In this document: one piece after another, positions 13,119-21,952 of the stretch
How the letters are laid out: every line of letters begins with the position of its first letter
Numbering within the stretch: position 1 is the stretch's first letter
Assembly: GCA_907163375.1 (NCBI GenBank)
Contig: CAJQUW010003584.1
Location: forward strand, 434,001-498,000
Length of the DNA: 64,000 bases
DNA from: Prostheceraeus crozeri
Taxonomy: Eukaryota; Platyhelminthes; Polycladida; Euryleptidae
Reading direction: 5' to 3'
Position numbers and translations under genes: made by a program
Notes under the pieces: model-generated
Database searches by the model: none
What the model was told of the DNA's origin: nothing
Seen by the model: only the letters and a program-made list of their open reading frames with translations

Positions 13119-13157
13119 TTATCAAATCTCAACAGATGTAACCACCACGAGACATGT
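13119..13157 (-). repeat. 3'-end fragment of hammerhead SINE
   Basis: The reverse strand reads ACATGTCTCGTGGTGG, then TTACATCTGTTGAGATTTG and a run of TA repeats. This is the same 3' tail that ends the copies at 13244-13490. Only the cleavage-site side of the ribozyme is present, so it is a 5'-truncated copy inserted in the same orientation as the neighbouring minus-strand copy. Confidence 0.7.
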
Positions 13158-13243
13158 TCAGCATAGAAATTTCTACGCTTTGAAGATTGTATTAACATGA
13201 AACTATTAGTACACTCGAGGTTGCGTAATTAATTCTTTTGATT

Positions 13244-13380
13244 TATTATATATCGATGTAACCACCACGAGACATGTTTCGGCCTGTTGGGCCTCATCAG
13301 TCGTGGGTAGGTTTGAACCAGCGACGTTGGAGCTAGAGGACGTGCAAGAATACCCTCTAGCCACAAGGCCACCGGACCAT
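13244..13380 (-). mobile_element. tRNA-like SINE carrying a hammerhead ribozyme (full-looking copy)
   Basis: On the minus strand the element begins with a tRNA-like head: an A-box-like TGGCCTTGTGGCTAGAGGG (13353-13371) and a B-box-like GGTTTGAACC, read as GGTTCAAACC (13311-13320), about 33 bases apart, as in RNA polymerase III tRNA promoters. The B box runs straight into a hammerhead ribozyme (13261-13311), and the copy ends in an AT-rich tail. Known precedents are the Schistosoma Sm-alpha SINE-like elements and metazoan retrozymes, which also combine small non-coding retroelements with hammerhead motifs. A second copy in opposite orientation abuts its head, forming an inverted repeat with arms of about 64 bases. 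Mobilisation would depend on another element's enzymes. Confidence 0.75.
13261..13311 (-). ncRNA. Type I hammerhead self-cleaving ribozyme
   Basis: Read on the minus strand, all parts of a type I hammerhead are in order. The stem I strand CCACGA is followed by the invariant CUGAUGA, a stem II of GGCC/GGCC closed by a CAACA loop, and the invariant GAAA. Next come a minimal stem III (AC pairing with GU across a two-base AU loop), the GUC cleavage triplet, and UCGUGG, which pairs perfectly with CCACGA to close stem I. Cleavage would fall between 13272 and 13271. The very short stem III is typical of retroelement-borne hammerheads, which are often active as dimers. Every core base looks intact. 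Activity is inferred, not shown. Confidence 0.85.
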
Positions 13381-13490
13381 CCAACATCGCTGGTTCAAAC
13401 CTAACCACGACTGATGAGGCCCAACAGGCCGAAGCATGTCTCGTGCTGGTTACATCTGTTGAGATTTGATATATATATATATATATATAT
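13381..13490 (+). mobile_element. Hammerhead SINE, 5'-truncated opposite-strand copy
   Basis: This plus-strand copy starts inside the tRNA-like region (CCAACATCGCTGGTTCAAACC, here split by the B box), continues through the hammerhead and the tail GTTACATCTGTTGAGATTTG, and ends in a TA repeat. Its A box is missing. It faces the minus-strand copy head to head, so transcripts through both could fold into one long hairpin. Confidence 0.7.
13401..13453 (+). ncRNA. Hammerhead ribozyme with a damaged core
   Basis: Same architecture as the minus-strand ribozyme: CCACGA, CUGAUGA, GGCC/GGCC stem II and GUC cleavage triplet. However, the invariant GAAA reads GAAG, and the second stem I strand carries a mismatch further out (TCGTGCTGG against TCGTGGTGG). 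The GAAA change affects a base normally required for catalysis, so this copy is probably inactive or strongly impaired. Confidence 0.7.
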
Positions 13491-13855
13491 TTAAAAAATA
13501 ATTCACACTTGGATGCGTGCAAGGAAAAGAAAGCACAAATATTTCTGCCCAACCGCTTTCTTCCTGACTTGCAGGATTCTCAAGGGCTAAATGATTCTAT
13601 TTGCAAATTAAAAAGCATCAAAAATCTATGTGTCATTGATTCAAAACAAGGAAAATTTAGTGGTGGCGGTGGTCATAGATTGCTATCATTGCATTTGGTC
13701 TATGGATGCTTATTTAGAGAAGGACTCATCATCTTTATACATACTCGTAACTCTTCCTTTGTTTCTCTATAAAGTCGGTCACAGTTTGATGGGAGTTTAA
13801 GTAAAGGCATCACATAGAAAGAGGGATCATTGCTAGCACATTCATAGATATGTTT

Positions 13856-14200
13856 ACTTACAACAATTCCAAACAATGCCACATACACGTTCAACACGGA
13901 CGTCTAACATACTGTACCGACTACAGATGCTGATAGTGCAAATAGAAAAGGACAATGTGCACCAATAATAAAGGAAATCAAAAATGGATTTTATGAAACA
14001 ACAGAAAACCGATGGATAAATGTGGGAAAGTGGAGGCAAACAATAGAAGTACAAGGGTGATACTACACCGATTACAATTGAACTAATGCTACATATTATA
14101 AGTAAGACTATACATGCTGGATAATGGTAACAGTGAACAAATGGAAATTGGAAATGGAAAGTAGATAATGGAGGTAAACAATAGTACTACAATAACACTA
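13856..14200 (+). repeat. Dispersed repeat, copy 2
   Basis: Diverged direct copy of 3573-3905, with the same landmarks in the same order and the same internal duplication (GGAGGCAAACAATAG, then GGAGGTAAACAATAG). No terminal repeats or coding capacity were recognised. The copies are similar enough to see by eye but carry many differences and indels, so the family is not recent. Confidence 0.6.
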
Positions 14201-15094
14201 CTATATACAATAAGATATATCAAATCACGATCATCTCAAAAACATCGTAGATTTCGCGTATAGAATGAGATATTTAAACATGCAAAATATTGGGGGACAA
14301 AGCATTGAGCAAACAGTAAAAAATGATTGTTGAAGACACCTGGGGTATTTTATTACTCCTCGCCGTCGGGGATGGTTAATTGAGTGAAAGAAATTTATTT
14401 CGGCCATACCATGACATTAAGAAGTCTATGGCCATACTTAGAAATGCACAATATTTCCAACGATGAACAAGGAATAGACATAGGATACTAAACATTGCAA
14501 ATGAAATCTTTTTGAATTAAAATTTGATCTTACTGTCCAGTATTTGCTACATTTTATTAATTAACTAAAGAGCGACTTAAAAAATGAAAAAAACCGCGGA
14601 AATAATAATAATGGAAGTAACAGTCGGAAAAGACACGTAGCCTATAGCAAAAGATGCGAAGATCGAAGGAGTCTATTTTATCGAATATTGTCAGCTATGT
14701 GACAGAAAGCCAAAATGCCGGTATCGTTGATAATTGTTTTAATAATAAATCGTTTACCAATTTGATATTTTTGACTCTGCATTAGGTCGATGTGATTCAA
14801 TTCAGCATTTTGTATTGCCCACACATTTCACTTAGGAATCTTTGAATTCACAGAATTTCCCTTATTAAATCGTTGTTTAACAACAATGTAGTCGGTCAAG
14901 GAGAGGAGGTGCAACAAAAGTGCTTACACACAATTACGTCGGGAAGGAGGTGTTACCAGTGGTGATGGCATGTTGGCCAAAAATTATAAAGCGAAATCCC
15001 AACTTCGTGTCGAAATCGTGAATTCTCAGACGTGAAATATTGCATATTAAATATCATGTACGCACTATCATTTACACTGATATCACTATTTAAC
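14201..15094. other. No gene seen
   Basis: AT-rich sequence between a dispersed repeat and the split LINE. No frame or repeat was recognised. Confidence 0.45.
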
Positions 15095-15574
15095 AGCATT
15101 GAGTTCAACAGCACGCGAGATCATCTGGCACGCGCTCAGATCTCATTGTGTTCCAGAGGAGCTTGTAAACTGGATAGCGCTTCTGTACGATGAGGCAAAG
15201 AGCAGGGTACGAGAAGCTGTGGAACGTCGACAGACTTCCCCGTTTCAGTTGGAGTACATCAAGGCTCAGCGCTGTCCTCGCTGTTGCTAATCCCTATAAT
15301 GGACGTGGTTACAAGGGACCTCCAGTCTCCCATACCGTGGACACTCATGTACGCAGACGACGTGATGCTGGCATCAGGTAGCAAGAATGACTTGCAAGAG
15401 CAAGTCCAAGCTTGGGAGGATCGGCTCTCACAGCATGGACTTCGTCTTAATACCAATAAAACGGAATATTTGACTTCCGACAAAGACGACACCTCCACCA
15501 TCCAAGTAGACGGGAAAACCTCACAAAGGTAAACGGGTTCAAATATCTCGGGTCGGTGATTAGTAGAGATGGCA
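15095..15574 (+). pseudogene. LINE reverse transcriptase, upstream part of a copy split by the Polinton
   Basis: The translated pieces read as a LINE RT. STAREIIWHALRSHCVPEE is the region after motif A. PWTLMYADDVMLASGSKNDL holds the YADD catalytic box. HGLRLNTNKTEYLTS and the FKYLGSVISRDG block follow. The sequence stops at 15574 exactly where the Polinton begins and resumes at 40934 beyond it. The copy lacks its endonuclease and the first half of the RT, and it has frameshifts of its own, so it was already a dead 5'-truncated copy or decayed later. Its sequence differs from the LINE at 7.2-9.8 kb, so it is a different family. Confidence 0.85.
15569..15574. repeat. Polinton target-site duplication, left (ATGGCA)
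   Basis: ATGGCA lies directly outside the left terminus and again directly outside the right terminus at 40928-40933. Polintons are known to make 6-bp duplications. Here it falls in the LINE RT reading frame between the RDG block and the IKNEVH block, which fixes the insertion boundaries to the base. Confidence 0.95.
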
Positions 15575-17845
15575 AGTAGTAACCCCATCCCAGACGCAAG
15601 GACAGTGCGGTGCAGTGATGAGTCATCATGCTGACTCAGCCCCCCCTCTGTCAGGAAGGGAGGTGGCCAAGGAATGTGTTGGGAGGAATGGGTCCGTGAG
15701 GAGAAAACGGGTCCCTACCCCCCCCCTCTGAAAGGAAGGAAGGAAGGAAAGAGGAGTGATGAGGCAAGGGGTGGAATCTCGGAAGGATAGAGTGAGAAAA
15801 GGCGGGTTTTGGTGGTTTTGGGATGAGAAAGGCTGGAAATCGTCATGAAGGAGGGTTTGGATTGGAAAGTGGAGTTCAGATGTGGAATCTACGTGAAATT
15901 TTGGGTGGGAAAGGAAGGCAGGAGGAGATTTCCTGGGAGGCAAGGGGTGAAATCTCTGAAAACCGCAGATTTGGAAAAAGGCGGGTTTTGGTGGTTTTGG
16001 GATGAGAAAGTCCATTTTTCGGGCAGAAGGAGGGTTCGGATGGGAAAACGGAGGCCAGATTCGGACTCTACGTGAAATGTTGGGTTAGGAAGGATGTTTC
16101 CAGCAAAATCGGAGAGAAAAAGTTTTGAAGACCTCCCCCCCCCTGCCAAACTTCCAACTTTGGTTGTAAACATCGTAGAAAGTCGTGCAATAGCTCATTT
16201 GAAAGCTAAAAGTGAGAAAAATGCAGTGGAAAGCTGAGTTTGGTCCACTTTTCCTGGGTTGAGGGAGGAAAATCGCAGGAAAACGTCAGAGTTGAAAAAG
16301 TCAGGTTTTGGAGGTTTTGGGATGAGAAAGTCCATTTTTCGGTAGGAAGGAGTGCTCAGATGGGAAAATGGAGTGCAGATTCGGACGTTTTGGCCACTTT
16401 TGGGTCTAGGAACTACTTCCCAACTCAATCGGAGAGAAAAAGTTCTAACCCCCCCTCCTGCCGAACTTCCAACTTTGGTTGTAGAGATCGTAGAAAGTCG
16501 TGCAATAGCTCATTTGAAAGCTGGGAGTGAGACAAATTCAGTGGAAAACATGGCTTGTTCGTATCTCCCTTCGTTTAGAGGTGAGACGTTATTGAAAATT
16601 TTGGACATTGACGAAAAAACGACAGAGTTAGAATGTTTATGAAAATCGCTCTAGCGGGTGAAGCAAGCCTCGGACGGGAAAACAGAGACCAGATTTGGAA
16701 TCAGCGTCAAATTCTGCATCGGCATGGTAGATTTTAAAGCCATCGGAGAGAAAAAATTTTTCATCATTTTCCGAAAAACGAGTTAGAATTTTTGCGATGG
16801 CTGTGGGCTGTAGAGCCTAAACGAAGCATCGGATGGGAAAATGGAGGGCAGATTCGGATTCAGCGTCAAATTCTGCATCGGCATGGTAGATTTTAAAACC
16901 ATCGGAGAGAAAAAATTTTTCATCATTTTTCCGAAAAACGAGTTAGAATTTTTGCGATGGCTGTGGGCTGTAGAGCCTAAACGAAGCATCGGATGGGAAA
17001 ATGGAGGGCAGATTCGGATTCAGCGTCAAATTCTACATGGAAATGGCGAATTTTTAACTCAATCGGAGCACTAGAACCGGAGATAGACGGGTTTTTAGTG
17101 TTTGGATGATGGGTATTACGTCATCAGCTGATCGCCACACACTATATAAGCGGGAACCGACAGAGACTTTTCATTTAGAGGAGAGCGATTGTCAAAGGCA
17201 GGTCGTCTCTCTGAGTTCCGATGATAGCTTCGGACATTCCAAATTCCGGGTTTCTGTAAGAAACCGACTTAGAAAATTTCATTGCTGAAGTCAGCTAAGG
17301 CGTCAGACTTAGAGATTCGCCAGGAGATGGCCTTCGTCTCCAGGCCATAAAAGACTCCAAAATTTTAAAGGCTTGTAACTTTGCTTCTACAAGTCCGTTT
17401 GACTTGATTCAAAAAAGGTTCGGTCGCTATTGACCTGCTCTAAGTGATGCACGCTCTGTTTGCTCGAGGTTGGATTTGTGGGTTGAGGCCTTGGAGCTGG
17501 GATAAGATCCCCTCTGAGTAATGCCTGTAACGGATTCAAGAGCTTAACACCCAAACGGTTGCTGGCTTGCTATCAGGCCTTCTTCGTCTAGCCTCAGTAA
17601 CTCAGGCTTGGCAACGTCTATCATTTGTCATTGTAACTTGGTAAAAATGAGATGGTTACTGCAAGCATTGACGTCAAACCTTTTCGCGTCATAGGGGAAT
17701 CCGTCTTTGTGTTGGGAGTTGTTAACAGAAAGCACGGTGACTGCCGATGCCCATACATGGTAAAACTGCTGTTGTCAAGTTAAAAGCATGTCCAAATAAG
17801 GAAGGTCTGAATCATAGCTTTGTGCTCGCTGCGTATATAAACCGC
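15575..17845 (+). repeat. Polinton left terminal inverted repeat
   Basis: Matches the reverse complement of 38269-40927 closely over its whole length. The outer 1.2 kb is made of degenerate tandem blocks, each with a GGGATGAGAAAG word (about 15822, 16000 and 16319) and a following GATTCGGA- or GATGTGGA-type block. A 160-bp unit is present twice at about 16704-17020 here but once in the right repeat. The left repeat lacks about 540 bases that the right repeat has. The inner edge ends with a TATA box. Frames seen in this repeat are mirrored in the other and are not convincing genes. Confidence 0.9.
17834..17840 (+). promoter_or_regulatory. TATA box at the inner edge of the left terminal repeat
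   Basis: TATATAA lies 39 bases before the ATG of the first left-end gene. Because it is inside the inverted repeat, the same promoter (38273-38280) faces inward from the other end and precedes the right-end gene. This gives both outermost genes one shared promoter sequence. Confidence 0.65.
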
Positions 17846-17872
17846 TGACTCTCATTTAACTTCATTTCAGTC

Positions 17873-18157
17873 ATGCAGACGCCGAACACTCTGGTCAGCT
17901 CTCCTGACAAGCCGCGGTTGAAGCCGAGAAATCTATTTGAAGAGTTTTTGCAGATGGAAGAGCGAGAAAGGATTTATGACAATCTTGCTCGAATTGGTTC
18001 ATCGGCTGTTGATTATGATACCGATTCAACAGAGTGGGGCTATATACCGCCCTCTGACAGTCGGGTGGTAGTAGAGGAGGTTGATGCCGCTGACATAGAG
18101 AGACTAAGAGTCTCTCTCTCAGCAGGATCGGCCAGTCCCACCCAAGCAAGACGATAG
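17873..18157 (+). CDS. Small acidic Polinton protein, left-end gene
   Basis: A 94-residue frame begins 39 bases after the TATA box at the edge of the terminal repeat, and it is the first gene inward from the left end. Its composition is charged and mostly acidic in the middle (VDYDTDSTEW, then VVVEEVDAADIERL), with a Ser/Arg-rich tail. No known domain was recognised. The YDTDS string resembles the PolB motif C by chance only (see rejected items). Position and promoter suggest an early or regulatory role, but that is inference. Confidence 0.6.
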   Translation: MQTPNTLVSSPDKPRLKPRNLFEEFLQMEERERIYDNLARIGSSAVDYDTDSTEWGYIPPSDSRVVVEEVDAADIERLRVSLSAGSASPTQARR

Positions 18158-18237
18158 TCTTTTTAAAAACATAAGATCAACTTTCATACATGCAACACAT
18201 TCTTTCATCACCCTTCGTCGGGAACGCCCCATGACCC

Positions 18238-18660
18238 CTCTTAAGGGCTACCTTCTAATGCAGCTAAAGCGGTCCCAAACCCGCCACATATCTTCGGATA
18301 TGGAATGCAGAGGGGAAGAATAAATGATGAATGGAATGAAGGGAGGACATTCATGCGCCACACGCAACACATCACAGACTTCTCTCTTCGCTAGTGAACA
18401 GGTTCTTGTAAGTGTCGTCAGAAAGTGTATCATGGTTTGTAAAAGTTTTGCTGCAGCACAGGTTGATGTATAGTTAGAAAGTTTGATCATCGAAGGTTTA
18501 TTCATAAGTCTAGTCAGAAACTTTATCATGGTTTGCAAAAGTTTTACTACCACACAGGTTGATGTATAGTTAGAAAACTTTGATCATCGAAGGTTTATTC
18601 ACAAGTCTAGTCAGAAAGTGTATCATGTTGCACTAAGTTTTTACTGCCACACAGGTTGAT
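18238..18660 (+). repeat. Subterminal cassette, left copy, with three 95-96-bp repeats
   Basis: 18238-18372 is matched in inverted orientation by 36759-36898. Inward of it come three tandem units, each ending CACAGGTTGAT (18457, 18553, 18648; period 96 and 95). Each contains GATCATCGAAGGTTTATTC and CTAGTCAGAAA words. The same units occur inverted near the right end. The cassette lies between the first and second left-end genes and could hold 3' ends, promoter elements or replication-related repeats. Confidence 0.75.
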
Positions 18661-18779
18661 AAAGTGAAAAAAAGAATCTTCATCTGAATTAGAATCATTC
18701 TGATTGGTTGTTGAGGAATTCATTGTTAAATAACTATATAAGTGAAACGATTGCAGCACTTCTCATTCTCATCTATCTC

Positions 18780-19031
18780 ATGATGGAAGGTACATCTCCC
18801 GCCTTAGAGATCTTTAACAAACTATTTGAAGTCATTGACGAGTGGGATGAAGACAAGTGTGAGCAAGAGGAGGAGTCCCGCAAGAAAGTCGTCATTGAAA
18901 AAGTTGTGTGGACTGATGGTGAATTTACGCCAAAAACGATGCGTGTGAGGAAAGTGCCCGACGCTCCCAAGCGTCCAAAACATTTTACAATCTATCCAAA
19001 TTTAAAAGTGATCCCTCTCAACTTTCAGTGA
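18780..19031 (+). CDS. Small charged Polinton protein
   Basis: An 83-residue frame starts 45 bases after TATATAAG (18735-18742). It follows the subterminal repeat cassette. The protein is acidic at first (EVIDEWDEDKCEQEEE) and basic later (KTMRVRKVPDAPKRPKH). An AATAAA signal sits directly after the stop (about 19035), so the transcript is compact. An upstream in-frame ATG at 18708 precedes the TATA box and is therefore not used. No known domain was recognised. The mirror position at the right end is held by the unrelated gene at 36060-36293. Confidence 0.6.
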   Translation: MMEGTSPALEIFNKLFEVIDEWDEDKCEQEEESRKKVVIEKVVWTDGEFTPKTMRVRKVPDAPKRPKHFTIYPNLKVIPLNFQ

Positions 19032-19427
19032 AAAATAAACCTACATACTACATGTCTTTGTTTTGCAATGTATTTATCTTGAAATCGAAAAAAATGGAGG
19101 AATTTAGATAGGGGGTTAGTTAACACATTTATTGTCGGTCTACTTTTCCATCAAAAAGGATGACACCATTAGAGAAGATAGAAAATGATTTTGTATACGT
19201 GTGGTGTAAGAGTGACAAGCAGAACTCATGGCTCATTCTAAGACAGCGTTGCTTCACCTAAAATCATGTTTCATATGTTGAATGATTTCTAGTAACTGTG
19301 TTAAGTGTCTAGATGATAGGATATCTTATTCTAACAATAGCTCCCGATCGATACTATGCTTACTCGATGATCCTTTCGAAGCCATGCAGTTTATATGAAG
19401 GAAAAACAACACTGTCATGATATACAT
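19032..19427. other. Polinton intergenic stretch
   Basis: No convincing gene. A short minus-strand frame near 19133-19243 (starting MSHEFCLSLL) has no recognised domain and no clear promoter. The rest is AT-rich. Confidence 0.4.
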
Positions 19428-19832
19428 TTATTCCAAATCGGAAATACGTTTCACCACAAGGCGAAACATAACATTAACATAATCAAATTCCTCTTCATTG
19501 CGAGGTTGACTATTTGGGGAGAAGAGCTCTTGCCAACCCCGTAAAATGTTGATATCATTCTCATTTACAATGTCTTTCGCTGACACACTGAGGAATGCAC
19601 CTCGCAGAATATCACAGTCACCATATTACACCTCTGACTTCTCCGTCTCATCATCGGAGATGGTGATGGCTTCATCGTCGGAGATGATGGTTTCATCCTC
19701 GGAAATGATGATGGTTTCCTCCTCCTCATCCAACTGTAGCGGTTCAACCTCACCATTGTAAATATTTTTTACTTGCCTCTTGCGTGGGGCATTGGGCATG
19801 AGTAAGGCATAGGCGTTCGGTGGTGTATCCAT
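19428..19832 (-). pseudogene. Polinton acidic protein with three SUMO-interaction-like motifs
   Basis: The N-terminal part (68 residues) has a basic patch PRKRQVKN (residues 16-23) and then three tandem hydrophobic-acidic motifs: IIISEDE (41-47), TIISDDE and AITISDDE. Such runs of three or four Ile/Val followed by Ser and acidic residues are the hallmark of SUMO-interaction motifs. The gene is driven by TATATAA at 19871-19877 (minus strand), 39 bases before the ATG. It is divergent from the plus-strand gene at 19988, whose TATA box is only about 72 bases away. The reading frame looks broken about once. A role in binding SUMO-modified host proteins is inference from the motifs. Confidence 0.55.
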
Positions 19833-19987
19833 TTTAATGATATTATGAGGAAATGGTCATTGCATCGCACTTATATAGATTCTCTCTCCCTGCTTCGCGA
19901 TCTCTCATTGGACGACAGCCACTTATCAATCACACTGCATCATTCTCATATATAAAGAAGAGTGTCTTGCATTTTACTATCATAGTC

Positions 19988-20173
19988 ATGTCCGACACAG
20001 AGGAAACATTCACACCTCTTGCTACCTCAACTCCTACGAAGAAGGAAGTTGAGAGAAAGTTTCAAAAAAAAGAGGAAGAGGAAGAGAGACAAATGATTGA
20101 AGGCTGCAAGCAGCTCACTCTACAAACGGTTGAGAGTGAGCCTTTCATAAACGAGGCTGACTTTCAGGAGTAA
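19988..20173 (+). CDS. Small Polinton protein, divergent partner of the SIM gene
   Basis: A 61-residue frame starts 39 bases after TATATAAA (19949-19956); an earlier in-frame ATG at 19853 lies before that TATA box and is rejected. The protein has a Thr-rich start (FTPLATSTPTKKE), a short charged helix-like stretch (KKEEEEERQMIEGCK) and an acidic C-terminus. No known domain was recognised. It shares a short divergent promoter region with the minus-strand gene at 19832. Confidence 0.5.
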   Translation: MSDTEETFTPLATSTPTKKEVERKFQKKEEEEERQMIEGCKQLTLQTVESEPFINEADFQE

Positions 20174-20317
20174 AAAGCCCTTTACTGAGACCAGAGAATG
20201 CCCCAAACGGTCTTTATGAGACCACAGCCTTAACGGCTACCTAATCAAGAAAGAAAAGACATTGACTGCGCCACACGCAACATTAGTGACTTGATGTTAT
20301 CTGATGAAAATGAAGTG

Positions 20318-21922
20318 TTAAGACAGTACGTCCACCAATGAATTGAATAGGATTACCACTATCATCATAGATACCAAATTTGCAATGGGATAATCGTGAT
20401 ACATTGGCTGGAATGTATTGTATACCTTGTTCAGGAACTCCCTGTGCATGATCAAACCAAAGTCGCCACTGTCAATAGTAATATATCTTAAAAGGGGAAC
20501 CATTTGACCACCAACTTGTGTTGAATGGATAAAGTTAGTGTAAATGTAAAAGTGATTGATATTCATATCGAGCAAGGATGTTGAGCCACAATACTTCTCG
20601 TGGTAGAATATGTCACGTTTGAATCCTAAAATCTTTGTCAACTCTTTTGAAATGTGAATGACCGTTTTACCATGTACACTGATACAGAATGTATTTTCTT
20701 TAGGATCATAGTCAAAATGATATGAGTGTAGATTTGATACACCCTTGTTCAAGTATGTACAAACATCATAACCATTGCTATAATGCTTTGGAGGTATCGG
20801 TAACTTTTCATTTGGCTTCCATGTAAGACTGGGACGTAAAACAGGGTCTGTACGTTTGAAATAAAGGACCATTCGACAATCGGATTGCTGTTCAGATGTT
20901 ATTTTCACATTCCCCCATTCATGGTATGACCATAAGACGTCTGTTTTTAAAGAGAGCAAATCGCGAAATTTAGAATTGATGTGAACAAATCCAATATGTG
21001 AACGCTCATAATCATTTCGGAAATCAATCCTTGCTTTATTGTGTACTCGAGTGATGGACATAGATAATCCATTTATTTCATTTACCTGTTTGATCAAGTC
21101 ATCAACAGTACCAGATTTAAAAAGTACAAAGCGCTCATGCATGCGATCAAGGGGAAGAAGGGTAATATTCAATTTTTTCCTGTGCCAATTTGGATATTTC
21201 TTAATCTGCTTTGATACTTTCATGGACACTTGAGCTCTCAAAGGGAAGGCACCGCCTCCTTTTACTTCTGAAAATTTTGTGATAGGTAGAAAGAAACGTG
21301 ATTTAAGATTCAATATCTTTTGCAGAGGTCCACTCACATGAAATCCATGGGAAATAGTAGTCGGTCTCATGTAGAGGGTAACTTTATGTAGATTTGGATC
21401 CATTTGCCAGAACCATAGATCCTTTACCAAATCATTCATAACATTCAATAGGCGTTGAATTTTCATATAATAGTATGATTGCTCTAAACGATGGCGGAAT
21501 GATGGGTTTGAAGGTTGTTTCCATTTCAGGGGTGAAGCATATTTAGCAATGGGTATGTCTGTATCTGCAGTGATAATTAAAGTAGGACCATTTACAATCT
21601 CATCAACAGCTCGCTTTCCCCGACGGTTGTTTACTGTAGGAATAGAATTCCACTCTGCTGCATGTTCATTCAAGTTGTAGGTATGTACTTTATCATTTCG
21701 CTCTAGTTTTGGAAAGTACAAGTCTTGATTCGTTGCAGTGCCTAATGTAATCTCTTCATTTGCAATGGTTCTTATATTATTCACATAGCTCAAATTTTGC
21801 AGGGACACTTCCCAATCACCATTTAACTCAATCGGCTGTGTTAAATCAGTCTCAAACTCAGCAGCTGTATTTTCATATCGCTCAGGTTGAGCATTACTGG
21901 GAAATACTGCTGTAAACTCCAT
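20318..21922 (-). CDS. Polinton minor capsid (penton-like) protein candidate
   Basis: An uninterrupted 534-residue frame. Its start (FTAVFPSNAQPERYENTAA, then ELNGDWEVSLQNLSY) matches the layout of a conserved metazoan Polinton protein whose N-terminus reads LPSN...FPxNT... followed by L.G.WEVGL..I.YP. This protein is widely taken as a jelly-roll minor capsid or penton component. A basic RRGKR stretch lies near residue 100, and the last 20 residues are hydrophobic. It sits downstream of the nuclease candidate and major capsid genes on the same strand, as expected of a virion gene block. The exact structural role is from memory of the family and motif resemblance. It looks whole. Confidence 0.65.
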   Translation of the reverse strand: MEFTAVFPSNAQPERYENTAAEFETDLTQPIELNGDWEVSLQNLSYVNNIRTIANEEITLGTATNQDLYFPKLERNDKVHTYNLNEHAAEWNSIPTVNNRRGKRAVDEIVNGPTLIITADTDIPIAKYASPLKWKQPSNPSFRHRLEQSYYYMKIQRLLNVMNDLVKDLWFWQMDPNLHKVTLYMRPTTISHGFHVSGPLQKILNLKSRFFLPITKFSEVKGGGAFPLRAQVSMKVSKQIKKYPNWHRKKLNITLLPLDRMHERFVLFKSGTVDDLIKQVNEINGLSMSITRVHNKARIDFRNDYERSHIGFVHINSKFRDLLSLKTDVLWSYHEWGNVKITSEQQSDCRMVLYFKRTDPVLRPSLTWKPNEKLPIPPKHYSNGYDVCTYLNKGVSNLHSYHFDYDPKENTFCISVHGKTVIHISKELTKILGFKRDIFYHEKYCGSTSLLDMNINHFYIYTNFIHSTQVGGQMVPLLRYITIDSGDFGLIMHREFLNKVYNTFQPMYHDYPIANLVSMMIVVILFNSLVDVLS

Positions 21923-21952
21923 GTTAAAGTATCAACATAAAGCGTCGTTTGC

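Noticed and set aside
13320-13353. A true tRNA gene at the SINE head
   Set aside because: The A and B boxes are there, but the acceptor and anticodon arms do not pair into a cloverleaf, and the sequence runs on into the ribozyme.
12982-13552. Frames on both strands around 13.0-13.5 kb with runs of Tyr-Ile
   Set aside because: The runs come from TA dinucleotide repeats and the remainder is SINE and ribozyme sequence.
17106-17288. 60-codon frame in the left terminal repeat with a mirror copy at 39368-39550
   Set aside because: It is present twice only because the repeat is. Its ATG lies before the TATATAAG box at about 17141, and it has no recognisable domain.
17873-18157. YDTDS string in the left-end Polinton gene, like the PolB motif C (YxDTDS)
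   Set aside because: The protein has only 94 residues, the string lies in a generally acidic stretch, and no other polymerase motif is present.
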